DNA from: Megaustenia siamemsis
Lineage: Eukaryota > Mollusca > Gastropoda > Stylommatophora > Ariophantidae
Length of the DNA stretch: 64,000 bases
Direction of reading: 5' to 3'
Assembly: GCA_032433765.1 (NCBI GenBank)
Contig: JAVIAB010000049.1
Coordinates: 24,300,147-24,364,146, forward strand
The notes beneath the pieces were generated by a model. The model was not told the DNA's origin. It searched no databases and saw only the letters and a list, made by a program, of their open reading frames with translations. The position numbers and the translations under genes are program-made. Positions 35,819 through 48,200 of this stretch are shown here, one piece after another (position 1 is the first letter of the stretch; every line of letters begins with the position of its first letter).

Positions 35819-38800
35819 TTAAATATCTAGAGGCATAGTCGAGACGTTATCATCAGCTACCTTTCTTTTTATATAGAAATAGGAAATAGCATTTCTTGTT
35901 TGAATGTAGGAAAATACGGAATTATTTAGGACTTTGAAACCTACAATTTTCCCACTCTTGGCCTTTTGCTTGTCGAGAACCTCTAAAAACATATCTTTAT
36001 CTAATTTGTTGTGTTGCTTGCTTAGCCCTTTACAACTGATTTTATCGTAATCCCCACTACAATGATACGCCTTACTACATAAGCAAACAAGAGCTGTCCC
36101 TTCATACTCTAATTTAAAAAGACCGGGTGTTCGTTTGGTGTATGATTTAACACTCTTACAGGTTATACAGTCTATCTTCCTAACATGCTCATTGTAAAAC
36201 TCGGCAGGAAACCAGTCTTTATTTTCTCTATTAAACCCATCCTGCATACCTGACTTAACTATGTCCTCCAACTTAGGTGCACTTAAAGCCAAGTATAAAC
36301 TATCACTATCTGTTTCACATAACTGAAAGTCGGACCAGGCTACAACTTATCTAAGAACTGGAAATAAAAATCTAACATACGAAGTTTCGCATATTGATAG
36401 ACGAAGAAACCGATTCGTAGGGGCAAGTCCCAAACAGTTTTCTTTTTCGCCATCTCAATTTCAGAATGATCCTCCTCTAGTTCAGTCATCTTCTTAAACC
36501 GGGAATTATTTATCATTTTTGATATCTCATCACCCTGAAAGTACGAGACAGCGCTATGATTGGCCTTATTGGTTAGACTCTTTCCGTATGCCGAGTTTCC
36601 TAAGAGTTTCATCGTATCGCTAACTATAGATTGATTCTCGTCTAGATCACCAGCCCGACACGCCTCTGTGACCATATCTCCAAACTTTTTAAAACGGCTA
36701 GACGGTTAATATTCTATCACTTGATAGATTTTTGTACCTCTAAGCCATGATCTATATACCATTTAACAGTGGTGTTGCCAACAAAGTTTTTTCCCCGACA
36801 TAACTACCGATTAGGGTGCGATGAGGAGTTGACAACAAATTATGTTTGAGGGCATATTCACCCATAAACGAGCCAATATCATCACGCGTGACGTCAATAT
36901 TTTTTTAAATTGGAGTCATCTCACTGAAATGTTCCTTCAGACGGTCGGGGACGTGTAGATCACATTCCACTAGACCAAAACATGTCCCATCTGAAACAGA
37001 AGTCAGAATCTGTTTATCACTGAGAGGGAGCCCTTTTTGAGAGTAAGAGGGATGGCTTTAGAAAGGAAAGCCCTAATGGTTAGTTCAGACTTTTTCAGAA
37101 CCTGCCACTCACATTCCCACATAACTTCTACTGGGACTTTTACCTCCTCGGTTAGGTAGGTGTATATCTCACATGTTTTTTCAAATAGTGTGAACAATGG
37201 CTTATTATTAACAGGGTTTCTATCTTTATCTTTGGTGAGGGGACAGTCTTTGTGACCATGGTACCGACAACCATGAAAATTGTAGACTATTCTATTCATT
37301 TTATCCCACCAATCCACAGGGATGTTTCTAGCACTTAACCGAAACTACCTCCTGTTAAACTGAGTTTTCAACTCCACCCCTTTTTGGTGAGTGACCCACG
37401 TTAGCCACTCTCTACTTTGTTGGATACAATAATCTTTTTCGACCCTAAACCCTGTCTCCATTCTTCTAATAAGTGGGTAATCTGTTGGCATTGGGTTCAT
37501 CAGAGCCCAAAGATACAACGCGTTAGCATTGTAACCTTGGATGGATTGGACCAGCTTTCCTCCCCTAATAAACGTTTTACCTACCTCGTGATACCTATGA
37601 AAAATTATAGAGGGACCTCCAACGATATTATCTCTAATCATTGTGTGTAGACTCGCCTGTTTACTCGAACATAAACTAAACATTACACCCCTATCAACGG
37701 TCTTAAAAAGATACATTAAACAAACACCCGGAACCGAAATGGCGTCTTTAAAACAGTCCGCACCCCATAAAAGCGAACCTGCTGCTCTAAGGCTTCTAAG
37801 AATGGGACTACATCTTTGTTATTATACCACACTAAAAAGTCCCTAAGTGTGGTCATGTTATTTTTCCTCCAGACCTTTTTGCACAGAGCGTACTCCTTGG
37901 AAATGTTGGAATTTTTTAGCAACGAATAACGCTTTGTGTGGGGGTAACTCCGTCTCGTCCAACTTTTGGGGGTCGTCTATATATTCATAACAAAAGTAAC
38001 CCTTTGTCTCGCTTATCTTATAAGCTGCCAGATATTTACTAATGCTAAACCCGGGGGCTAGATAGTTTACTATATCTAAGAATTTTAGATTCTGCGTTGT
38101 AAAACACATAAAGTTATTGTTTCTTTTAACTATAAACTTGAACGGTTTTTCAACTTTGTAGTCTCCTTTCATTTTATCTTTCTCTTCTTCTTCCATACTA
38201 TCACCTTTTTCGCCCACTTGTGGAGTGGCGACCATGAAGTGCCTTATTAAATAAGGTTTAATGTCGTTGACGTCATATTTCCCCGAGTTAAACCCTATCA
38301 CTGGAAGCTCTTTTAAATACTCATCAAACCTAACTATTAGCTTGTGTTTGTTCAGATCATGAAGTTGAGTAAAAAATACGTTCAAACCGAGCTCGCAACA
38401 ACGAGTATGCCTTATCAGCTATACTAGTGAGGTAATCAACGATCTGATTAACTAAAATCTGCAGGTCACCCTTGGTTATGAAGCATTTTGGTGCCTCCTG
38501 CCCTGGGACATTTGACGCTATAGAACAGGATCGGAGCACGTGTTTAGTTACAAAGGTTGTCGAGGGCGTCTCTTTGGGAACATTCCTACTATCAAAGTAA
38601 CATTCATAATCGAATGTCGCCCTGAAGGGATAAATAAAAACAGCTGGAGTACTTATCCCTTCAGCACTGATCGCGTCCCATACACTTTCAGGTGAAGAGT
38701 AAACACCTCCCTTATATGTCTCTACAGGCATATCCCCATTGTAAGTTTTTTCGTGCCTATCCATACGCTCAAACTTCTTCCACAATTTCCCACATTTTCT

Positions 38801-40103
38801 ACAAGAAAAGCTTTTACTAGCACTAGAAAGATCATTTATATAAAAGAAGTGGTTTTTGTAGAGTAAAAGATGGAAAGTTTCAATATAACTACTGGCGCTT
38901 CTCAGAGCAATACGCAGGGCTTGTTCAGAATCAAATTCCAAAAAATCAATATTTACTGAAAAACAACTTTCTAAGAGAGGTATTTCAGCCAGAGTTACAC
39001 CGTGAAAGTTACCTAACATTAGAGACGGGTTAAACTGTTTGAAAAGTATTCTCGAAACCTTCCTAACATCTTTAACAAAGGCACCTCTATGGATAGCTAG
39101 ACAACAGAAGAATTAGAGATTATCATTATAGACCTTAGAATTAGAGTAGTTTTGAAGGGTATTAATACCATGGTTCAATGCAATGTAGGGTGGGATATCT
39201 AACAGACACCCTATAGGATAATCTTGAAGTTTATAAATATAAACACTCGTACTGACTAATGCATCCAAGGTATATTTGGTTGTGTCTCCCTATTTTTGTC
39301 TTCATACCCTAATATATCACTTTCATTTAATCCATCTACAAATGTTTCAAAATCATTTCTGTTGTTAACTAACATGGGTTTGTCTAAGCCTGTCGCGTTA
39401 TTTGAGCTGACATGAAAATAACGCAGCACCTGTGTCTCCCTGTCTTAAAACTAGATGATGGCTATAATTCACCTTGAAACGCTTTTTCTGGGCTAGAAAA
39501 ATTGGGTTTACAAGGGTCTTCCAATCTATAGGAGTATCAGGCTGATGGAATATAGTGTACGTGTCTATGTATTTGTTCCTACTTTCATGTGTTCTAATAG
39601 CTAACCAGTTGCTTTTATATATCTTCCTAATATCTTGGGGTAACTTATTTAGAGAGTCTATTTCATTAATAAGTCTTGGTCTCTTTGAGGGCCCTTGAGT
39701 CAAACTCTTTACTGCCCGCTTGGGTGAGGTTGTCGATACCAGTGGGCTTGCTAACGTTGCTGATGGCGAGTTGTCCACGGCTGTGTCATGGCTAGCAAGA
39801 TGTGCTTGCAGGTGGCTTGCCCCAGTGAAGATTTGTTGACAGATGTAACAAACATGTGGGGTAGCATTGGTCTCTTTCGAAGGAACGTGACATGTTGACA
39901 CAGGAGTTGATGATGCAAGAACTACTGATACAAGAGATGCAGGATGCTGTCTTAATATGTTTGGCAAGGTTGTCTGCTCTATTATAAACTCGTTCACAAA
40001 AATTACACGTATATTCATGACACTCATGTACACTAGCAACGTGTCGTTTTATGTCCCAGCTCCAGATGAAGGTTTTGGAGCACAGATGACAAGTGTTAGA
40101 CAT
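35819..40103 (-). pseudogene. Zinc-finger / family B DNA polymerase, left arm copy
   Basis: Starts at ATG 40103 with C2H2 fingers (CHLCSKTFIWSWDIKRH; CNFCERVYNRADNLAKH; CYICQQIFTGASHLQAH). Next is a Cys-rich segment (CRKCGKLWKKFERMDRH). Then come exonuclease motifs FDYECYFDSR near 38600 and GFNSGKYDVN near 38290; polymerase motif A region GYNANALYLWAL near 37525; an inserted endonuclease-like stretch (FHGCRYHGHKDCP, later WECEW) near 37270-37110; motif B KLLGNSAYGKSL near 36595; motif C ETDSDSLYL near 36305; and the C-terminal IKRKVADDNVSTMPLDI. This is the architecture of protein-primed-type polymerases of invertebrate mobile elements. Defects: a frameshift near 39950 (two bases missing relative to the right arm), others near 39400, 38370, 37900, 37320-36700 and 36340, and Asn for the motif A Asp. 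Confidence 0.88.
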
Positions 40104-40539
40104 CTGTAGAAAAGAAATTGAAACATTTCAACTAAAGAATAAAGAACAGTAAACATTGCAAGAAAACAAAACAATAAAAGTAAACAATGAGATTCACAGA
40201 CTATCAAAATTAGGTTACAAAAATAACATGTGAACACTAAAAAATCAACTTATAGAAAATACGTTACTATAGTAACATACTATAATATTAAAAACTAAGA
40301 TCACACTTACTTTTATGTGTTTGAAGGCGCGAGACACATTCGTCATCAACAACTGTAAGCATATGTCTGATTACAAGATTCACAGTGGTGTTTTATATAC
40401 CTCTAAAACCCAGAGATGTTACTAAAAATAGAACTGACCTCTGATGCAATACCGGATGAGTTACTAAAAATTGATTTTGACCGCTGATGCAATGCTCGAG
40501 GAGTTACTAAAAATAGATTTTGACCTATGATGCAATACC

Positions 40540-41000
40540 AGACAATTTTATTATTTTTCCCCCGACCACTTTTTGATGGATACGCCTATGATGAAATCGA
40601 TAAAAATAGTAAATTTAACTACTAGGCTTACCCTAAACTTTATTTTAGACATCCCTGTATCAAGAATTTTCTTTAAAAATTAGGAAATTTAACCTCTAGG
40701 CTTACTCTAAACTTTATTTTAGACATCCCCATAGCAAAAATGTACTTAAAAACCACTTTAAAAATTCCCCCCCCCCCCCCGACCATTTTTTGAAGTCTAC
40801 GCCTATGAAACTGTTAAAAATAGTAAAATTAACCTCTAGGCTTACCCTAAACTTTATATTAGACACTCCCGCAGCAAGAATGTACTTAAAAATCACTTTA
40901 AAAATTTTTACCCTCTGACTATTTTTGAGGGCTACGCCTATGAAATCGATAAAATAGTAAAGTTACACACTAGGCTTACCTCAAACTTTATTTTTGACAC
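40540..41000 (-). repeat. Subterminal tandem repeats, left arm inner side, about 4 units
   Basis: Units of roughly 110-120 bases containing cgcctatgaaatcgataaaa, aacctctaggcttaccctaa and actttattttagacatcccc. One unit has a 14-base C run at 40767-40780. Similar units, inverted, occur at 42370-42640. Confidence 0.85.
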
Positions 41001-41125
41001 GCCCATGTATCAAATTTACATATAAAATCAACTAATAATTAGTAATATAGTATGTCATTTTAAGGGCACGGATAGACTTTCATATAGAAAAAAAATCTGC
41101 GGGTAGACTAAATATATATATAATA

Positions 41126-41145
41126 ATCTGCGGCTAACCGCAGAT
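41126..41145. other. Perfect 8-bp-stem hairpin at inner edge of left arm
   Basis: atctgcgg ctaa ccgcagat is a perfect inverted repeat with a 4-base loop. A related atctgcggg lies just upstream at about 41095-41103. Confidence 0.7.
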
Positions 41146-41149
41146 CCAC

Positions 41150-41350
41150 GCTTCTATGACTCAAAGAGCCTTAAATAAACGCTACGAAAACGCCAGATTA
41201 AGAGGAAGACCGAGAAAGAGATGGATAAAGGGAATACTAGAGTCACTAGGAGGAATAACATCAGAAGAGGCCAACAGAAGAGCAAAGAATCGCAGATTGT
41301 TTCTCCCCTCGATGCCAACGGCAGCAGAGGAAGGAAAGAAGAAGATCACT
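41150..41350 (+). mobile_element. LINE family D-like tail in the palindrome centre
   Basis: Translation includes RLRGRPRKRWIKGILESLGG and EEANRRAKNRRLFLPSM, the C-terminal tail of the family D type. It is directly followed by a family A LINE. Confidence 0.7.
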
Positions 41351-41359
41351 CAAAAGTTA

Positions 41360-42075
41360 CAAGAAATGTTGGACATTATAGTGAAAAAAAGCAAACATAA
41401 AGGACTCAGCCTTAATAGCAAAGAAAAAGACATCACCTCAGTGCAAAATAAAAACAAGTGGAACAATATTAAAACAGCTAAATGAATTTAAATATTTGGG
41501 AACTTTGTTAACCTCAGATGGAAGATGTAAAAAAGAGGCGAGATGCAGAATGGCTCAGGCAAAAGCAGCTTTCCAAAAAATGAAGAAGATACTATGCAGT
41601 CCATTTTTGACAATAGAAACAAGAAAAAGAGTTCTTAAATGTTATGTAGAGCCAGTCTTAACATATGGATGCGAATCATGGACAATAGGACAACAGACAA
41701 GAAAATCACTGGAGTCTGTAGAAATGTGGTTTTACAGAATAACATTGAGAGTACCATGGACAGCTAAGAAGAGTAATGAAGATGTTTTGAGAGAGGTCAA
41801 AGCAAAAAGAGAGCTAATTTCCAATATTAGGAAGAAACAATCATCATTTTTTTAGCCATGTAATGAGAAGAGAACAACTGGAATATATTGTAACAACTTG
41901 AAAAAATTGAGGGACAAAGAGATAAAGGGAAGCAAAGAGAAAAAATAACAGACAGCTTAAGAGAATGGCTTGGCAGAAGGTCAACAACAGAAATGATAAA
42001 TAGCTGCCAAGATCGAAAGTTGTGGAGAGACATGACCACCTATGCCAGTAGGCACGGTTCTTTATAATGATGATC
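41360..42075 (+). mobile_element. LINE family A 3' end in the palindrome centre
   Basis: Open at 41496-41855: NEFKYLGTLLTSDGRC just upstream, MAQAKAAFQKMKKILCSPFL, CYVEPVLTYGCESWTIGQQ and VPWTAKKSNEDVLREVKAKR. A frameshift at the poly(T) near 41848 (one extra T) breaks the remaining frame. Tail near 42065. Confidence 0.85.
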
Positions 42076-42330
42076 CCTCAAAGATGGTCTTCTTCTTCTT
42101 TTCTCTTTCTCACTGATACCTAAAAGATGTTGTGGTTATATCATTTGTCGTTCTTGAGCTGCTCGAACTATCTGAATTAGTGACTTTTCTTTGTTGTTAC
42201 ATGTCTCTGTCACTGCATCTATCCATCTTCTTCTCGGTCTTCCTCTTGGTCTTTTTCCATGCATTCTCGAGAAGAATGCCCATGATGGTGATTGATACTG
42301 ACCAGGTGGCCAAACCATTTAAGTTGTTCT
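42076..42330 (-). mobile_element. LINE 3' end (family G) in the palindrome centre
   Basis: Minus-strand translation (42136-42318) reads RMHGKRPRGRPRRRWIDAVT, ETCNNKEKSL, a basic C-terminal LINE tail distinct from families A, B and D. Confidence 0.65.
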
Positions 42331-42369
42331 ATATAAAAATGGTCAAGGGGGTAACAATTTTAAAAGTGA

Positions 42370-42640
42370 TTTTTAAATAAATTCTTGCTGCAGGAGTGCA
42401 TAATATAAAGTTTAGGGTAAGCCTAGAGGTTAAATTGACTTTTTTTTATCGATTTCATAGGCGTATCCTTAAAAAATGGATGTGGATTAAGAACCATAAA
42501 AGTGTTTTTTTTAAAGTAAATTCTTGATACGGGGATGTCTAATATAAAGTTTGGGGTAAGCCTATAGTGTAAATTTACAATTTTTATCGATTTCATCATA
42601 GGCGTATCTATATCAAAAAGTGGTCGGGGGAAAAATAATA
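42370..42640 (+). repeat. Subterminal tandem repeats, right arm inner side, about 2.5 units
   Basis: Inverted counterparts of 40540-41000: tttagggtaagcctagaggt, tcgatttcataggcgtatcc. Confidence 0.8.
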
Positions 42641-43683
42641 AAATTGCCTGGTATTGCATAATAGGTCAAAATCTATTTTTAGTAACTCCTCGGGCATTGC
42701 ATCAGCGGTCAAAATCTATTTTTAGTAACTCATCCGGTATTGCATCAGAGGTCAGTTCTATTTTTAGTAACATCTCTGGGTTTTAGGGGTATATAAAACA
42801 CCACTGTGAATCTTGTAATCAGACATATGCTTACAGTTGTTGATGACGAATGTGTCTCGCGCCTTCAAACACATAAAAGTAAGTGTGATCTTAGTTTTTA
42901 ATATTATAGTATGTTACTATAGTAACGTATTTTCTATAAGTTGATTTTTTAGTGTTCACATGTTATTTTTGTAACCTAATTTTGATAGTTTGTGAATCTC
43001 ATTGTTTACTTTTATTGTTTTGTTTTTTTGTAATGTTTACTGTTCTTTATTCTTTAGTTGAAATGTTTCAATTTCTTTTCTACAGATGTCTAACACTTGT
43101 CATCTGTGCTCCAAAACCTTCATCTGGAGCCGGGACATAAAACGACACGTTGCTAGTGTACATGAGTGTCATGAATATACATGTAATTTTTGTGAACAAG
43201 TTTATAATAGAGCAGACAACCTTGCCAAACATATTAAGACAGAGCATCCTGCATCTCTTGTATCAGTAGTTCTTGCATCATCAACTCCTGTGTCAACATG
43301 TCATGTTCCTTCGAAAGAGACCAATGCTACCCCACATGTTTGTTACATCTGTCAACAAATCTTCACTGGGGCAAGCCACCTGCAAGCACATCTTGCTAGC
43401 CTTGACACAGCCGTGGACAACTCGCCACCAGCAACGTTAACAGGCCCACTGGTATCGACAACCTCACGCAAGCGGGCAGTAAAGAGTTTGACTCAAGGGC
43501 CCTCAACGAGACCAAGACTTATTAATGAAATAGACTCTCTAAATAAGTTACCCCAAGATATTAGGAAGATATATAAGAGCAACTGGTTAGCTATTAAAAC
43601 ACATGAACGTAGGAACAAATACATGGACATGTATACTATATTCCATCAGCCTGATACTCCTATAGATTGGAAGACCCTTGTGG

Positions 43684-43946
43684 GTGTCCGGTTAGCGCAG
43701 TCGATAGGCGGTTGGCTTACCACGGCAACAGCCGGGGTTCGTACCCTGGCGAGGACACCTGGGTTTTACTAATTCCCTAAAAATTAGTACCTCTGAAGTC
43801 GGAGTAAATCTGCCTGCATGGCGAGGGGCATCCTGTAATGGGATAAAACAGACTTTACACGCAAAATTCAGTCCCACAAAAATTGAGTGGGTGGGACTTC
43901 GTCAGAGGTCAAAGCTGACGAAAGCGAACGAACGAACGAAGATACT
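43684..43946 (+). mobile_element. tRNA-derived SINE, family S3, inside polymerase gene
   Basis: The head folds like a tRNA: GTGTCC pairs with GGACAC, box A TTAGCGCAGTCGATAGG, box B GGTTCGTACCC. The tail is gaacgaacgaacga. Flanks gaagacccttgt and gaagatacttgt form the target duplication; the left arm shows the uninterrupted site. The body (tacctctgaagtcggagtaa, cacgcaaaattcagt, gggacttcgtcagaggtcaa) resembles the S2 body. Confidence 0.92.
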
Positions 43947-44524
43947 TGTAAACCCAATTTTTCTAGCCCATCAAAAGCGTTTCAAGGTGAATTATAGCCA
44001 TCATCTAGTTTTAAGACAGGGAGACACAGGTGCTGCGTTATTTTCACGTCAGCTCAAATAACGCGACAGGCTTAGACAAACCCATGTTAGTTAACAACAG
44101 AAATGATTTTGAAACATTTGTAGATGGATTAAATGAAAGTGATATATTAGGGTATGAAGACAAAAATAGGGAGACACAACCAAATATACCTTGGATGCAT
44201 TAGTCAGTACGAGTGTTTATATTTATAAACTTCAAGATTATCCTATAGGGTGTCTGTTAGATATCCCACCCTACATTGCATTGAACCATGGTATTAATAC
44301 CCTTCAAAACTACTCTAATTCTAAGGTCTATAATGATAATCTCTGCTTCTCCCGTTGTCTAGCTATCCATAGAGGTGCCTTTGTAAAGATGTTAGGTAGG
44401 TTTCGAGACTACTTTTCAAACAGTTTAACCCGTCTCTAATGCTAGGTAACTTTCACGGTGTAACTCGGGCTGAAATACCTCTCTTAGAAAGTTATTTTTC
44501 AGTAAATATTGATATTTTATTATA

Positions 44525-45222
44525 GTGAAAGAATGCAAAAATAAAGGACTCAGCCTTAATAGCAAAAAGACAGAGACATCACTTAAGTGCAAAATAAAGA
44601 CAAGTGGAAGAATATTAAAACAGCTAAATGAATTTAAATATTTGGGAACTTTGTTAACCTCAGATGGAAGATGTACAAAAGAGGTGAGATGCAGAATGGC
44701 TCAGGCAAAAGCAGCTTTCCAAAAAATGAAGAAGATACTATGCAATTAATTTTTGACAATAGAAATAAGAAAAAGAGTTCTTAAATATTATGTAGAGCCA
44801 GTCTTAACATATGGATGCGAATCATGGACAATAGGATAACAGACAAGAAAATCACTGGAGTCTGTAGAAATGTTATTTTACAGAAGAATGTTGGGAGTAC
44901 CATGGACAGCTAAGAAGAGTAATGAAGATGTTCTGAGAGAGGTCAAAGCAAAAAGAGAGCTAATTTCCAATATTAGGAAGAAACAATCATCATTTTTTGG
45001 CCATGTAATGAGAAGAGAACAACTGGAATATATTGTAACAACTATAAAAATTGAGGGACGAAGAGATAGAGGGAAGGAAAGAGAAAAAATAACAGACAGC
45101 TTTAGAGAATGGCTTGGCAGAAGGTCAACAACAGAAATGATAAATAGCTGCAAAGATCGCAAGTTGTGGAGAGACTGATCACCTACGCCAGTAGGCCCGG
45201 TATTTGATGATGATGATAGATA
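44525..45222 (+). mobile_element. LINE family A inserted in right arm polymerase
   Basis: Translation: ECKNKGLSLNSKKTETSLKC, NEFKYLGTLLTSDGRCTKEV, then MLGVPWTAKKSNEDVLREV and FFGHVMRREQLEYIVTTIKI to KLWRD, with frame breaks near 44749 and 44838. Tail tatttgatgatgatgat. Flanking gatatttta and gatattttt are the likely target duplication. The left arm is empty at this site. Confidence 0.88.
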
Positions 45223-48200
45223 TTTTTGAATTTGATTCTGAACAAGCCCTGCGTATCGCTCTGAGAAGTGCCGGTAGTTATAGTGAAACTCTCCATCTTT
45301 TACTCTACAAAAACCACTTCTTTTATATAAACGATCTTTCTAGTGCTAGTAAAAGCTTTTCTTGTAGAAAATGTGGGAAATTGTGGAAGAAGTTTGAGCG
45401 TATGGATAGGCACGAAAAAACTTACAATGGGGATATGCCTGTAGAGACATATAAGGGAGGTGTTTACTCTTCACCTGAAAGTGTATGGGACGCGATCAGT
45501 GCTGAAGGGATAAGTACTCCAGCTGTTTTTATTTATCCCTTCAGGGCGACATTCGATTATGAATGTTACTTTGATAGTAGGAATGTTCCCAAAGAGACGC
45601 CCTCGACAACCTTTGTAGCTAAACACGTGCTCCGCTCCTGTTCTATAGCGTCAAATGTCCCAGGGCGGGAGGCACCAAAATGCTTCATAACCAAGGGTGA
45701 CCTGCAGATTTTAGTTAATCAGATCGTTGATTACCTCACTAGTATAGCTGATAAGGCATACTCGTTGTTGCGAGCTCGGTTTGAACGTATTTTTACTCAA
45801 CTTCATGATCTGAACAAACACAAGCTAATAGTTAGGTTTGATGAGTATTTAAAAGAGCTTCCAGTGATAGGGTTTAACTCGGGGAAATATGACGTCAACG
45901 TCATTAAACCTTATTTAATAAGGCAATTCATGGTCGCCACTCCACAAGTGGGCGAAAAAGGCGATAGTATGGAAGAAGAAGAGAAAGATAAAATGAAAGG
46001 AGACTACAAAGTTGAAAAACCGTTCAAGTTTATAGTTAAAAGAAACAATAACTTTATGTGTATTGCAACGTAGAATCTAAAATTCTTAGATATAGTAAAC
46101 TATCTAGCCCCAGGGTTTAGCATTAGTAAATATCTGGCAGCTTATAAGATTAGCGAGACAAAGGGTTACTTTTGTTATGAATATATAGACGATCCCCAAA
46201 AGTTGGACGAGACAGAGTTACCCCCACACAAAGCATTTTATTCGTTGCTAAAAAATTGCAATATTTACAAGGAGTACGCTCTGTGCAAAAAGGTCTGGAA
46301 GGAAAATAACATGACCACACTTAGGTACTTTTTGGTGTGAAATAATAACAAAGATGTAGTCCCATTCTTAGAAGCCTTAGAGCAGCAGGTTCGCTTTTAT
46401 GGGGTGCGAGGTGTGGACTGTTTTAAAGACGCCATTTCGGTTCCGGGTGTTTGTTTAAAGTATCTTTTTAAGACCGTTGATAGGGGTGTAATGTTTAGTT
46501 TATGTTCGAGCAAACAGGCGAGTCTACACACATTGATTAGAGATAATATCGTTGGGGGTCCCTCTATAATTTTTCATAGGTATCACGAGGTAGGTAAAAC
46601 GTTTATTAGGGGAGGAAAGCTGGTCCAATCCATCCAAGGTTACGATGCTAACGCGTTGTATCTTTGGGCTCTGATGAACCCAATGCCAACAGATTACCCA
46701 CTTATTAGAAGAATGGAGACCGGGTTTATGGTTGAAAAAGAGAACTATTATGTCCAACAAAGTAGAGAGTGGCTAACGTGGGTCACTCACCAAAAAGGGG
46801 TGGAGTTAAAAACTCAATTTAACGGGAGGGAGTTTCGGTTAAGTGCTAGAAACATCCCTGTGGTTGGGTGGGATAAAATGAATAGAATAGTCTACATTTT
46901 TCATGGTTGTCTGTACCATGGTCACAAAGACTGTCCCCTCACCAAAGATAAAGATAGAAACCCTGTTAATAATAAGCCATTGTTCGAACTGTTTGAAAAA
47001 ACCTGTGAGATACACACCTACCTAACCGAGGAGGTAAAAGTCCCAGTAGAAGTTATGTGGGAATGTGAGTGGCAGGCTCTGAAAAAGTCTGAACCAACCA
47101 TTAGGGCTTTCCTTTCTAAAGCCATCCCTCTTACTCTCAAGAAGGGCTCCCTCTCAGTGATAAACAGATTCTGACTTCTGTTTCAGATCGTGTTTTGACA
47201 CATCAGGACGTGTTTTGGTTTAGTGGAATGTGATCTACACGTCCCCGACCGTATGAAAGAACATTTCAGTGAGATGACTCCAATTTTCAAAAATATTGAC
47301 GTCACGCGTGATGATATTAGCTCGTTTATGGGTGAATATGCCCTCAAACATAATTTGTTGTCAACTCCTCATCGCACCCTAATCGGTAGTTATGTCGGGG
47401 AAAAAATTTTGTTGGCAACACCACTGTTAAAATGGTATTTAGATCATGGGCTAGAGGTAACAAAAATCTATCAAGTGATAGAATATTAACCGTCTAGCTG
47501 TTTTAAAAAGTTTGGAGATATGGTCACAGAGGCGTGTCGGGCTGGTGATCTCGACGAGAATCAATCTATAGTTAGCGATACGATGAAACTCTTAGGAAAC
47601 TCGGCATACGGAAAGAGTCTAACCAATAAAGCCAATCATAGCGCTGTCTCGTACGTTCAGGGTGATGAGATATTGAAAATGATAAATAATTCCCGGTTTA
47701 AGAAGATGACTGATCTAGGGGAGGATCTTTCTGAAATTGAGATGGCGAAAAAGAAAATTGTTTGGGACTTGCCCCTACAAATCGGTTTCTTCATCTATCA
47801 ATATGTGAAACTTCATGTTAGATTTTTATTTTGAGTTCTTAGATAAGTTGTAGCCAGGTCCGACTTTCAGTTATGTGAAACAGATACCAATAGTTTATAC
47901 TTGGTTTTAAGTGCACCTAAGTTGGAGGACATAGTTAAGTCAGGTATGCAGGATGGGCTTATTAGAGAATATAAAGACTGGTTTCCTGTCAAGTTTTGCG
48001 ATGAGCATGTTAGCAAGACAGAATTTATAAACTGTAAGGGTGTTATAGCATACACTAAACAAACGCCCGGTCTTTTTAAATTAGAGTATGAAGGGACAGT
48101 TCTTGTTAGCTTATGTTGTAAGACGTACCATTGTAGTGGGCATTATGATAAAATCAGTTGTAAAGGGCTAAGCAAGCAACACAACAAATTAGATAAAGAT

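Noticed and set aside
39900..40237. Intron between a leader and the zinc-finger start of the polymerase arms
   Set aside because: A cttttctacag tract directly precedes the ATG in both arms, so an upstream leader exon is possible. No donor or leader could be identified, so it was not annotated.
43684..43760. Functional tRNA gene
   Set aside because: The tRNA-like fold belongs to a SINE head: it has a SINE body, simple-repeat tail and target duplication, and interrupts a polymerase gene.
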